DNA of 64,000 nucleotides from Siphonodentalium dalli (lineage: Eukaryota > Mollusca > Scaphopoda > Gadilida > Siphonodentaliidae): positions 33,418,918 to 33,482,917 of the forward strand of contig CP136062.1 in assembly GCA_032622095.1 (NCBI GenBank), in the 5' to 3' direction. The position numbers and the translations under genes are program-made. This document shows, in pieces, positions 12,110 through 22,684 of this stretch (its first letter is position 1; each line of letters opens with the position of its first letter). The notes beneath the pieces were generated by a model. The model saw only the letters and a list, made by a program, of their open reading frames with translations. It was not told where the DNA came from and made no database searches.

Positions 12110-12345
12110 ATGCATCCATGGGAGAATACATTTAGTAAAAATAAAGTTAAACACTCTACACGCACAAAGTCCGCCCGCGCTCGTGTGTGGATTCAAACCG
12201 AATCGTCCTAAACACATGACCTAATTGTCTATATTCCCGTCCCTTATGAGTCCATAGTTCCTGACTTGCGTGATTTTTGCATATCTAATGGCGTCTCTTG
12301 GGCTTACATCATTGAACACTTTGACGGTAGCGCGTCGATGTTAAA
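12110..12345 (+). repeat. Dispersed repeat family D, copy 3 (partial)
   Basis: It shares TTAAACACTCTACACGC, GTGGATTC, TCCATAGTTCCTGACTTGCGTG and CTAATGGCGTCTCTTGGGCT with copies 1 and 2. It carries a single TA at 12255-12256, where copy 1 has the 213-bp foldback. Confidence 0.65.
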
Positions 12346-12925
12346 CGTACGAATATATCATTTTCGATGTTAGCGTCGAAGTCCCATCAGAGGTTGGCCA
12401 TTGACACGCTAATTTCGAGGTTGGTTAACTATTCCTAACAATGTGTGTGGGTGTATGTGTGTGTGTGTGGGGGTGGGTGTGTTTGGGGGGGGGGGGGTGA
12501 CCGAGACGTTCCAAGCGCTTTCAGATACCAACGACCAGATTGATTGATAGATTGACTGATTGGGGTTTATTGTCACTTTCATCAACTAAGATCACAACAC
12601 GACATTTGTGGTGGGGGCAATCCACACACTTACGGCAAATCTAACAGTGATTTCAATGGCTGATAAACTCGTCGATCATGTGCGGCAACAAACGGTCAGA
12701 TTATGCATGTGACCGCATTCATAGTTTTCATAGTTGTTTTGACCATAAATGATCCATGTGATGCAGACGTCAGCTTATTTAATTATTCTGGTGCTTTAAA
12801 TGGTATGAATATTTAAAGATATATATATTCATCCTTGGGCAGACGAGACCTTGGATTTCTGGGGCCTACCAATATAATGAAAATAACATAGCATGGTAAT
12901 TATTACAAAACAAGTATTCCTATTT
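12346..12925. other. Anonymous DNA with a GT/G simple-sequence tract
   Basis: A (GT)n run passes into a poly-G tract at about 12443-12498. The remainder shows no open frame or repeat partner. Confidence 0.5.
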
Positions 12926-13371
12926 GTGACCCGCCATATCAAATCCAGTCGTAATTCGGGATTTTTTTACCCTGTGCCAATGCATTCTCTTATATATGCG
13001 AGTCGACCATAGGTCGCCTCGCATATATAAGAGAATGCATTGGCCTAACAATCTTTTATAATTTTTTTTAAATAAATGTTTCTTACAATTTTTAGGACAT
13101 AAAATAAAAAGCATCCATTACCCTGCAGGGAGCCCCACACATATATAGAAGCATATAGAAGAGTGTCGTCTGCTCATGTTTGTCTGGGGCTCTGTATGGG
13201 TGATATTATAAAAAAATTAAAGAATACAAGAAAAAATTATTAAAATTGTAAAAAATTGTTAGGCCAATGCATTCTCTTATATATGCGAGGCGACTCGCAT
13301 ATATAAGAGAATGCATTGGCACAGGGTAAAAAAAATCCCGACTTACGACTGGATTTGATATGGCGGGTCAC
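12926..13371 (-). mobile_element. Two-hairpin MITE, GTGACCCGCC-ended, complete
   Basis: A 446-bp element with inverted ends GTGACCCGCCATATC...GATATGGCGGGTCAC, flanked by ATTT on both sides (probable 4-bp target duplication). The 69-base hairpin at 12976-13044 and its counterpart at 13263-13320 (shortened to 58 bases by loss of the central loop) lie just inside each end. Between them is the family core, a GGGAGCCCCACAC...GTGTCGTCTGCTC stretch, here in the opposite orientation to the copies at 40125 and 43927. The superfamily is uncertain because the flank is not TTAA. Confidence 0.85.
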
Positions 13372-13443
13372 ATTTGTGAGGATAACATTTTATTTCGATT
13401 TGACCGTTTCTGCTAAAGAGTGTCTTGTAAGCAGCTCCTCTGC

Positions 13444-13765
13444 CACAGCAACTCCCCGCATCGAAAACCGCACTGCCTTCAGGCGCCATCCATAATTATG
13501 TACGCGTCTGATTTACATCATGCGTCCCACGTACAGCACCACAGAGTCGGTCCCCGCATCGAAAACCGCACTGCCTTCATGCGCCATCCATAATTATGTA
13601 CGCGCCTGATTTACATCATGCGTCCCACGTACAGCACCACAGAGTCATTCCCCCCATCGAAAACCGCACTGCCTACATGCGCCATTCATATGTACGCGCC
13701 TGCTTTACATCATGCGTCCCCGTACAACTCCCCGCATCGAAAAACCGCATGGCCTTCATGCAAGC
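13444..13765 (+). repeat. About 99-bp tandem repeat, 3.3 units
   Basis: CCCCGCATCGAAAACCGCAC followed by GCCTTCATGCGCCAT, TACGCGCCTGATTTACATCA and GTACAGCACCACAGAGTC recurs at 13454, 13553, 13652 and, as a partial unit, 13729. The open frame through it (13596-13871) is a by-product of the repeat. Confidence 0.85.
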
Positions 13766-16189
13766 ACCTTTAAGTACGATTTTCATGCATCATCTCTCCT
13801 GGGTGCCGAGACGTATTTGGGGTCTATTTCCGTTTCTATATTGGACAATACACCATAATTTAACGCCATAATGTAAAATTTAGATTATGACTGAGGGATT
13901 ATTGTATACAGCATTTATCACACTTCTTGTCTACCTACTTTATTATCTTTCTTGTCTATTTCATAATCTTCTCCCTTCTATCACTCCTCCATCTTTCTGA
14001 TCCCTGCACTCGCTTAACTAACTTCCCAACATTTATTTGAAAACACAGAACAATATTCAAATTCCCGTCCTCTTTACCCTGTAGCTGTCTGTGTTGACAC
14101 TCGGGGTAACATTTTTGGAGGAAAGGATTTTTATAAAAGCCATAGGCTCATGGCTTGTTATCTAATCCTCATTTGAACTATGTTTTTTCTCAATATGTAT
14201 AATTGTCAATGTGATGTTCTGTTCTTTTGTTCAAATAAATATTGTTTACACTAAGTACGATATCCTATGTTTCTGCCATTTGCAAAGAACTAACGTATTA
14301 TGTCGATGTGTTCGTCAATTACTTGTTATTGGTTAATGGAACAGACTGCAACTGAAAACTTATATAATAAAAATAGAGACCGGGCGACCCATACTTGTTC
14401 ATCTGGCCGGGGGGGGGGGGGCTATTGTCACTATGTGAGCGAATAACGTGTTGTACATACACATCTTTGTCGCATGTATACTGGTTCGGGTAACCTATGT
14501 GTATGGATGCAGCTGAACTGTATTTGACAAGTTGAAATAACGAGTGTTTGTTATTTTCTGAGATTGTTTGTTCTTCTCATTAAGCGTATATGTTTGATAT
14601 TTCACCCGCATGGTTAATTTAAACAGTTGACACCATGTGTCTGCCCTATGCTGCTATTTTCACCGTTTTAGATCAAATTTTGGGGGCTGAGCAATTGCCT
14701 TTGGATAAAAAAAATTACGTTAGAGGAGTGAGAACGGAAAGTAAAAAAAAACTCGCGTGTCCGCGTGGTGGGTGGGTCCCAACATGTGAAACAACTAAAA
14801 TTTCAACCTTGATTCCTGGATTCTTTCCAGACCCCTTGTGTAATCCCCAATAAACCAACACACAGTAATAAAACACATCCGTTCATGTCGATCTGTTATA
14901 CCCTGGTAATAATACTGCTAATCCCATCATAAACTCTTAATACAGATGACTGCAACTGGGTACAAAGTGATTTCCCGAGTGAAGGTACCAAGGTAAGCAC
15001 CTAGAGTCAAACACAAATCCCCAGGTATGATGTACAATGGTAGACGCCAGGTGCATTGTACAACGGTAAACCCAGGTACACTGTTGTACCCGTTCCCTGG
15101 TACGTATCGTGTAAAAGGGAACACCATGTACCTGGGTGTAACGATGTGGGGGATGCACCACCTATGATGTTATATAGGACGCGACGATGTCCCCTATAGG
15201 TTAAACCAGGGACTTTCACCCGGGTACACTTTATCTGGTTAGAATGTGCATGAATTTCCACTTGCACGCACATGTACATTGTATATTCACACTTATGAAA
15301 AACAATGGTACTGGTATCACAACATCGCTTAAATTTGGCACACAACATCAACCGTGTAGCATACCCAACATGCATGCAGTTATTCGCATCAGTGCTATAA
15401 TGTCGTAACCCACATTTTCAACTTTCCGAGAAAATCAAGGTTGAAGTTTTCAGACAACATTTCTCCTAACGTTGATAAAGCATGACGTATTGTTGTATGT
15501 ATCCCAATGAAAACTGACATTAGCTGTCCATTGAACCATATATTTTTTCTGTTTAATCCCTCGTTTTCTTTTAAAAAGCAACAAATTGTTTGGAGATACG
15601 ACCTTTTTCGTACGCCAATGACGATTGGTTTCCGTGCTATAAGGAAGTTGTGCTAATAAATACAGATTAAGCTAAATATGGTGGCAATCGCTTGTGCATA
15701 TGTCTATGAACTAAAACGTGCATATTCTACATTATGAATATTCACTCATGTGCATCATCATACAAAAATTCGTGGAACAATCACAAAATTTAAATCACCA
15801 AATGATCACGTGACTAACATGGAGATAAGACCATATAGCACACATTTGAGAATTTACAAACACAAAAAAGAAGTCACGTGGACAACCTGAAGCATCCGAT
15901 TGGCTGCTGTTGGACATACATGTACGACCTTATAGCACGAATAATTATGAAGATCGCTGGAGATACGATATTTGTGTCACTGGTTTGTGAGAATATTTGC
16001 CATCCAATGCAAAAACAGTTTGGCCCATCGGATTGGATATTTCTCACGATTCGAATGATATCAAATACTCATTTCCCGCCAAAATGGAGTTACGACCTTA
16101 TAGCACTGATGCGACGAGTACCCAATAACATAATGGTCCATTTGGGATGGGCACAATGCATGCATTATTCATAATAACGGAATACATTT
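13766..16189. other. Anonymous upstream flank of the GPCR gene; possible LINE 3' tail
   Basis: 13990-14247 looks like the 3' end of a non-LTR retrotransposon (a stem-like AAAGCCATAGGCTCATGGCT then TTGTTCAAATAAATATTG), but no reverse transcriptase frame is present, so this is weak. A poly-G tract lies at about 14409-14420. 14990-15140 is rich in CCAGGTAC/GTACCTGG motifs in both orientations. The phrase TACGACCTTATAGCAC occurs at 15921 and 16090, with an inverted partner GTGCTATAAGG at 15632. Any promoter of the receptor gene should lie here; no TATA or initiator could be assigned. Confidence 0.4.
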
Positions 16190-16202
16190 CTTCTCTTTGC
16201 AG
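16190..16202 (+). other. Candidate 3' splice acceptor of a 5'UTR intron for the GPCR gene
   Basis: A pyrimidine-rich stretch (TTTCTTCTCTTTGCAG) ends in AG at 16201-16202 and is followed by GTGATC, 122 bases before the receptor ATG. The stretch from 16203 to the ATG has an in-frame stop, so it would be 5'UTR. A non-coding first exon followed by a single coding exon is common for animal peptide receptors. The matching donor and first exon were not identified; RNA data would settle it. Confidence 0.5.
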
Positions 16203-16324
16203 GTGATCTGAGCACAACGACTGTCAGTTTGCTTTCACTGAGAATTAGTACGATACTTCTCAACGACGACCTTCTCTTTATAGCCACACTTACCACGTGA
16301 CCTATCGATGACAGCGCGTTCAAG

Positions 16325-17713
16325 ATGACACTCCCTATAAACATGGACGGCTTCATATCAGATTTCAACAGGAATTCTTCCGCGAACGGTGACACCTCCA
16401 TCGATACTCTTGTTCAGCTAATGAACAACTCAAATTACTCCGGAATGGGAGATAACCCGTTTGGTAAAAAGGAAAACGTTTTAGAAAATACAATACTAAT
16501 TACAGCATATTCCATACTGGTGATTATATCGTTCTTCGGAAATATTTTGGTGTGCCAAGTCGTTTTCAAGAATAGGCGCATGCACACGGTGACGAACTAT
16601 TTTATTGTGAACTTAGCCATATCTGATCTTATTGTTACTGTGCTAAACATTCCATTTAACCTCGTTAGACACGTGTTCGATGATTGGCCATTCGGTGACG
16701 TATTATGTCACCTTACCAGTATCTCACAAATGGTTTCCGTCTACGTTTCGACCTTCACTATGACATGTATCGCCATTGATCGCCATCAAGTTCTTCTCAA
16801 TCCATTAAGACCGCGCTTGACGAAATATTTCGCCATTGTCGTTATCGTCGGCATCTGGATAGTTGCTGTCACATTTTCGTTGCCGTATGGGATTTTCAAC
16901 AATATTCAGGAGATGAATTTCTTCACAGAGACACACACGAGATGCCGACAGTCATTCCCGAGTAATGAATTCGAACAGTATTTAACAATAATAACATTGG
17001 TGTTACAATACGCCATTCCATTGACAGTGATCGCCTTCGCGTACGGGAGGATTGTTCATAAATTATGGATGCGCACGCATCTTGGCGCCGTCACAGAAAA
17101 CCAACAATTGACTCAAACGAGAGCTAAACGGAAGAGCATCAAAATGTTAATAACGGTGGTGGTAGTTTTCGCAGTTTGCTGGATGCCATTAAACTTGTAT
17201 CATTTACTAACAGACATCCACCCGGACGTCTCAGTGTTCAGTTATAATAGTAATGTATTCTTCGTCTGTCATTGGATAGCCGTTAGTAGCACGTGTTATA
17301 ATCCGTTCGTTTACTGTTGGCTAAATGATAACTTCCGGTATGAAGCGAAATCAATTTTTAGATGTTGCTACAGACATTCGCAAACGATACATCCCGGAAT
17401 AGAAGTGGAAGGTTTAATTGTCCGCGCCGACAAGGGTTTACGGAGACTTAAAACGATCGTAAGCGGGTGTACTCGAACTACCGTGGCGGGTTCAATGCTG
17501 AGAATGAATTCGAGACGGGAGGAGTCATCGTTCATGGATCGGAGTGAGACGACGCATACCTTCCTCGAAAGGGAGAGTACTGCTTCTCTGTTCCGTTGTG
17601 AGGGAGGTAACCGAAGCCTGAACTCGGTTCCCGAGGAATCGTTAGCGGTTGACATGGAAACTGATCCATTTAGTTACACTAGTGACGTATCCGGGGACAT
17701 AAGCAGCCGCTGA
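16325..17713 (+). CDS. GPR83: Rhodopsin-family peptide GPCR, GPR83-like, single coding exon
   Basis: A complete 462-residue seven-transmembrane receptor, expected in the plasma membrane and coupled to G proteins. Seen: TM1 about 55-80 with the GN pair at 72-73; TM2 with LAISD (D101); C128 before TM3 and C207 in loop 2 (conserved disulfide); DRH at 152-154 in place of DRY; TM4 with W178; TM5 with P232; TM6 CWMP (W286, P288); TM7 NPFVY at 326-330; C347-C348 as likely palmitoylation sites; and a Ser/Thr/Arg-rich tail of about 110 residues. N-glycosylation sequons sit at N17, N34 and N37, and no signal peptide is evident. The run RMHTVTNYFIVNLAISD, the IDRHQ motif and HWIAVSSTCYNPFVYCWLN are characteristic of GPR83 and related NPY/tachykinin-like receptors. 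An in-frame TGA at 16298-16300 bounds the start. ATG 16325 has A at -3; ATG 16343 (M7) has A at -3 and G at +4 and is a possible alternative. The coding region is uninterrupted. Membership of the peptide GPCR class is near certain; GPR83 orthology is inferred from motifs and the ligand is unknown. Confidence 0.95.
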   Translation: MTLPINMDGFISDFNRNSSANGDTSIDTLVQLMNNSNYSGMGDNPFGKKENVLENTILITAYSILVIISFFGNILVCQVVFKNRRMHTVTNYFIVNLAISDLIVTVLNIPFNLVRHVFDDWPFGDVLCHLTSISQMVSVYVSTFTMTCIAIDRHQVLLNPLRPRLTKYFAIVVIVGIWIVAVTFSLPYGIFNNIQEMNFFTETHTRCRQSFPSNEFEQYLTIITLVLQYAIPLTVIAFAYGRIVHKLWMRTHLGAVTENQQLTQTRAKRKSIKMLITVVVVFAVCWMPLNLYHLLTDIHPDVSVFSYNSNVFFVCHWIAVSSTCYNPFVYCWLNDNFRYEAKSIFRCCYRHSQTIHPGIEVEGLIVRADKGLRRLKTIVSGCTRTTVAGSMLRMNSRREESSFMDRSETTHTFLERESTASLFRCEGGNRSLNSVPEESLAVDMETDPFSYTSDVSGDISSR

Positions 17714-18031
17714 CATATCAGATAAAAGGTTCATATCGATCAATTTGCTATTGATTTCACATGATTAGCCTCTTATTGTAAAATATGGTGGACGATTCTT
17801 TGTAAGTGTATAACATGACATCTTAAAGACACTGGATGGACAACACATCCGTGTACATGTATTAATACATATTGGCAAATCAAAGCCAAATGACGGTTTG
17901 GAGCGATACCTAGCTATGGTCGGTTGTGTCACATTATTTCGGGGATCGAAATAGGTCGATAAAAGCATGAACCACGCTTGCGAAGACTTGAATATAGTCC
18001 CGTGATTCTATATATTTTTATATACTCTGAC

Positions 18032-18037
18032 AATAAA
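18032..18037 (+). promoter_or_regulatory. Candidate poly(A) signal (AATAAA) of the GPCR gene
   Basis: This AATAAA lies about 320 bases after the receptor stop codon and before the first downstream MITE at 18139. It gives a plausible short 3'UTR (17714 to about 18055). Position and sequence only; no transcript evidence. Confidence 0.4.
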
Positions 18038-18138
18038 CACCTTCGCACAATTTACGACGACAGATAATTATTACGAATAGCTATCTGTGTAGTCGTAATT
18101 TGTTCGTGCCCGGTCCAAAACCCTTTTAGCACAATTGA

Positions 18139-18560
18139 CAGTTGTAAGTCGGGATTTTTTTTGCACTGTGCCAATGCATTCTCTTATATATGCGAGTCGA
18201 CCATAGGTCGCCTCGCATATATAAGAGAATGCATTGGCCTAACATTTTTTTATAATTTTTTTTAAATAAATGTTTCCTACAATTTTTAGGACATAAAATA
18301 AAAAGCATCCATTACCCTACAGGGAGCCCCACACATATATAGAAGCATATAGAAGAGTGTCGTCTGCTCATGTTTGTCTGGGGCTCTGTATGGGTGAAAT
18401 TAAATTTTTTTTAAAGAATACAAGAAAAAATTATTAAAATTGGAAAAAAATTGTCAATGCATTCTCTTATATATGCGAGGCGACCTATGGTCGACTCGCA
18501 TATATAAGAGAATGCATTGGCACAGGGTAAAAAAAATCCCGACTTACGACTGGATTTGAT
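18139..18560 (-). mobile_element. Two-hairpin MITE, left end degenerate, with a duplicated flank
   Basis: Same plan as 12926-13371: hairpins at 18170-18238 and 18453-18521 around the GGGAGCCCCACAC core. The right end reads ATCCCGACTTACGACTGGATTTGAT; the left end is trimmed to AGTTGTAAGTCGGGAT. About 40 bases of flank (TTGTTCGTGCCCGGTCC...ACAATTGA) occur on both sides, at 18100-18138 and 18561-18600. That is far longer than a normal target duplication. Confidence 0.78.
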
Positions 18561-18693
18561 TTGTTCGTGCCCGGTCCAAAAACCTTTTCGGACAATTGAC
18601 GACTATGAGTCCGTTTCTGTGACAATCGTGCTTGCTACTCGAGTATGCGAGACAAGCTATTGTTTATATCAATTTTCTACGATTATAAGTTTA

Positions 18694-19089
18694 CACTGTG
18701 CCAATGCATTCTCTTATATATACGAGTCGACCATATGTCGCCTCGCATATATAAGAGAATGCATTGGCCTAACAATTTTTACAATTTTATGAATGTTTTC
18801 TTGTATTCTTTAACAATTTTATAATTTCACCCATACAGAGCCCCAGACAAACATGAACAGACGACACTCTTCTACATGCTTCTATATATGTGTGGGGCTC
18901 CCTGCAGGGTAATGGATGTTTTTAATTTTATGTCCTAAATTTTTTTTTTTTTAAATTATAAAACAAAATGATAAAAAATTGTTAGGCCAATGCATTCTAT
19001 TATATATGCGAGGCGACCTATGGTCGACTCGCATATATAAGAGAATGCATTGGCACAGGGTAAAAAAATCGGACTTGGCACTGAAAGGG
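18694..19089 (+). mobile_element. Hybrid MITE: two hairpins, TTAA-type right end, left end missing
   Basis: Hairpins at 18700-18768 and 18986-19054 enclose the core CAGAGCCCCAGACAAACATG. The right end is CTTGGCACTGAAAGGG followed by TTAA (19090-19093), the same terminus as the element at 10798-11259. The interior matches the GTGACCCGCC-ended copies. The left terminus is absent; sequence before 18694 does not match either end type. Confidence 0.75.
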
Positions 19090-19314
19090 TTAACAACGGG
19101 ATTATGGTTCATATTATCTTACAAACATTACAGCAAGCATACGGGTTCAATGTTTCGCACAGACGTTAGACCAACGCTATAAATGTTACCATGATTAACA
19201 AATATATACCAACAAGGAACTCTCTGTATTATTCCAAACTCAAGCTCCCTTTTCTGGATTATTTTACTTGTGTACGATTTCTGTGGCATATAACGTCGGT
19301 CTAAACTTACTTAA

Positions 19315-20593
19315 CCCTTTACCCAACAAACCGGCCAAAACCGGCCAAATAAAGCTTCAACAGCCTAAAATATCTTCGGTCTGTCTCAATAGAACCATAC
19401 AGATATGGATATCATTGGAACCGGCTCCTTGACCACATTGTGATAGTTACAGTATGCCCTGTGCCAATGCATTATCTTATATATGCGAGTCGACCATAGG
19501 TCGCCTCGCATATATAAGAGAATGCATTGGCCTAAAAAAAAATCTTTTTTTAACACTTTTTACCATTTTTTCTTACATTCTTTAACAGTTTTATAATTTT
19601 TAATGTGTTAGGCCAATGCATTCTCTTATATATGCGAGGCGACCTATGGTCGACTCGCATATATAAGAGAACAGTGTTCGCGCTGGACCGAAAAAAACTT
19701 TAGCCAAAAGTTTAGCCAAATGAAAATTATATTAGCCAAATGAAAAAAACTTTAGCCAAATGTTTTTTGGTCAAATTAAAAAAAACTATGGCCAAATTAA
19801 ATCATCGTTTTCTGGTCGGTTCACAATTAATGACTAAAACGTCAAATCTAACAGACACAGGTAAAATACACAATAATTTAACTGATTTTGATGAACTAAA
19901 AATATTTATATATATATCATTTATTAAACATTTATTAATCTTTATGTGAAAGAACGATTTGGGGGGGGGGGGGGGGGGGGGGGTTGCGAAAATATCTAAG
20001 TGACATCTGGAAACTAATAACTTAATATTGTTACGCCATTATCAAATTACAATTTGTCGTAAAAGCATGCATATTATTTTGAATGCATCGGTATTGACGA
20101 CAAATAACCACAAAATATCTCTCGTGATTCACATTTGGCTGATTAAGCTATTGTCTTACAATTGGTGCTCATAAACCTTGACCGTCATAAATACAATGTC
20201 ATCATAAACATGCCTTGTGCAGGAGCCCTGCCAGTGACCAGACAGACAATGGGGTATTAGCGGATTAAATGTAAAACAATGACCCTTTGCTGTTTCGTGC
20301 AGAGTGACGGGTTTTCCTTTGTACTGTTCGCGATCGGGTTTCCCTTTGTACAGTCGGCGATATATTCCCACTTATGTTTTCGGACTAGATCGTTCACAAC
20401 GAAAACCCACTTGCCAAAAAATCATGCTTTCAGTCTCAATTTGGGGTCAAAAAAAGTTTAGCCAAAAGTTTAGCCAAATGAAATTTTTATTAGCCAAATT
20501 CGAAAAAGATTAGCCATTGGCTAATTTGGCTACCGACAGCGCGAACACTGTAAGAGAATGCATTGGCACAGGGCCCTTCTGTTGGGTAAAGGG
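19315..20593. mobile_element. piggyBac-like MITE, two hairpins, interrupted by a hAT-type element
   Basis: TTAA at 19311-19314 and 20594-20597 flanks ends CCCTTTACCCAACA and TGTTGGGTAAAGGG (14-base perfect inverted repeat, then GGCC on both sides). Hairpin 1 is 19463-19531. Hairpin 2 starts at 19612 and is split by the nested insertion, resuming at 20559-20567. Without the nested element and its duplicated target it would be about 392 bp, which fits the family size. No coding capacity. Confidence 0.88.
19672..20550. mobile_element. Nested 879-bp non-autonomous hAT-type element
   Basis: Perfect 14-base terminal inverted repeats (CAGTGTTCGCGCTG) are flanked by an exact 8-base duplication TAAGAGAA (19664-19671 and 20551-20558). 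The duplicated sequence belongs to the hairpin arm of the host MITE, and intact hairpins elsewhere show it once. Ends of the CAGNG type with an 8-base duplication define the hAT superfamily. Inside, TTAGCCAAA motifs cluster near both ends in the same orientation, and a run of 23 G lies at 19961-19983. No transposase frame is present (longest frame about 70 codons). Confidence 0.9.
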
Positions 20594-20597
20594 TTAA

Positions 20598-22471
20598 AAG
20601 TATGCGTCAACCTATTTTATCACATATTCGAACATAGTTCAGGCTTCAACCCGTCACTTGTCTTTGACGTAATGAGTTTCATTGATAATAAATTATATCT
20701 TATCAAATGGTTTAATTTCATCGTCATTATCAATCACCACTGTTATGTATATATTCAGGATTGCATGGGCAGTGTGGTATATATACACTTTGTTATGCAC
20801 ATCCATGAAATTCACTTGAAGGCCCACTTAATGTTCGAATCACCAGATTACATTGTATACATCATGTTCCATATTATATGCCATTTGAAAAATGAAGCTA
20901 CACAAAAACATTGTATTAATATGATCATACGCTAGGGTAATTAACGAACCAAAGCAAAACCACTCACACGAGGGTGGCTGTGGCTTTTTTTCTCCATCAA
21001 ATTCAGTTATAAATGCCCTGGTATTCCCTCCAAATAAGATTCACATATAAGGCTATATTTCCTGGGTTCGTCGAATGAATGGACCCCAATCGTAATTTCG
21101 AGTACAAATTTGGCTAATCGTCCTTCCGGGTAGCCTTGGTCGACAGCTAGACTATTCATGGTTATAAACTACTAGTACCAACATCAAAGTGAAAATAGTT
21201 ATACCTTGTCGAGAGGGGAACGGGAACATCTTTAAATTTAACCAATTTATTACTTTTCTTGACGCTGGGCGAGCACTGCGGCGGAGATACTGTACCGAGA
21301 AGCGTGTCCATTTCATAGCTGTTCATTTCATTCAAAGGTGTCACCGTGTCGGTTTCAACGAAAATCGACGAACAACGTCATCGTGTAATTTTCCCCATTG
21401 ACCGAGTTCGTCGGAACCTGCACGAATGTATCTTCTGCTGTGTTCATAATTATGTGTTTTCTTTCGATTCCAGAAAATAGTATACTTATGGATTATCGCA
21501 TGTATGTACTATATAGTCTTATGATAACAATTTATTCCTTAATAAATATATGTTATTTCGTTTCGCACAGTACCGCACGGGATTGTACATTAGCCCACCT
21601 TCGCACAGTAGAACGGTAAATTCGTGATGACATTCTTATTATATTTCACATCAGGAATTTCGATAACTTTTCACTCGCCCCAATGTGTGTAGAATCATTC
21701 TGAATGTAGTTACTTATTAATGTCGTTATTTATTGTGTCATGTTTTCTCAATAAAAGGTAAACTAACGCTACGAATGAACTTACATTGTAATTCAATATT
21801 CATAATTCTCATTTAAATACCAGTAATCGAAAGACATATAGCAAAAGATTTTCCGATTACGACATTAATGCTTTAAGCCCACCGATCTACTGTGCGACAA
21901 AAGCGCTCGCAAAATTCAAAACAGCAGCGTCGTATTAGATAATAATTGGTGACGTCACAAAATCAGATATAGTCTATATACGACCCAAAGCGTCCGGCTT
22001 TGGTTCGTTATCAAATTATCCGGTCGAATAAACTGTGAATATGTTGTTTTTGTCGATTTACCGACGTGCAGGCTGCGCTTAGATTCGATCTGGTCTTTAC
22101 TGTCAGTATATTATTCTCAATGGAAGGGGAATAACTATGTCTCTGACTTGTGAATTATGATTCATTCTGGGTAAATAACGAGGGAAGTCTTGGGGTGAAT
22201 CTGGTAATTTGTAACACTTGATGGACACTCCTAGGCCACAGCTCTTCCGTATTCTGGTGGAATATAGATATTTTGGTTCACCTTTTAATGGAATATGATA
22301 TGGAATATGTTGTGTATAATGTGATCTGCATGGGTATTAGAAAATTATAAGTGGGCCCTTAAGTTTAGTCCATACAGCTGGCAAAATTAAAAAGGTTTAG
22401 TACTCATTTGTTGGAATTCATAGACCGACACGGCAATTGCTGGGACAAACGCTAGACTCTCGAACAAGCTT
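20598..22471. other. Anonymous DNA, no supported gene
   Basis: A 125-codon frame at 20558-20935 starts inside the MITE end and has no recognisable motif. No repeat partners were noted in the window. Nothing else was recognised. Confidence 0.4.
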
Positions 22472-22684
22472 CAGTAATGCCCAAAGTAATTGACCACTTA
22501 ACCACAGCAGAATTATGGGTAATTTTTCAGGATTTAGTCAGAAATATGGCTTGTTGCCATTCATCGGAAAGCTCTCACCGAGAGCTTTCTGAAGAATGGC
22601 AACAAGCCATATTTCCCAATAAATCCTGAAAAATTACCCATAATTCTGCTGTGGTTAAGTGGTCAATTACTTTGGGCATTACCG
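22472..22684. mobile_element. 213-bp foldback MITE, copy 2 (Tc1/mariner type)
   Basis: Same length and same ends (CAGTAATGC...GCATTACCG) as the element at 8507-8719, and the same inner arm (TTAACCACAGCAGAATTATG). The outer arm segment between them differs in sequence from copy 1 yet is perfectly complementary within this copy over 24 bases. The right flank is TA; the left flank reads TT, so the target duplication is imperfect. Confidence 0.82.

Noticed and set aside
17368-17655. 95-codon minus-strand frame inside the receptor gene
   Set aside because: Shadow frame of the GPCR C-terminal tail with no independent support.
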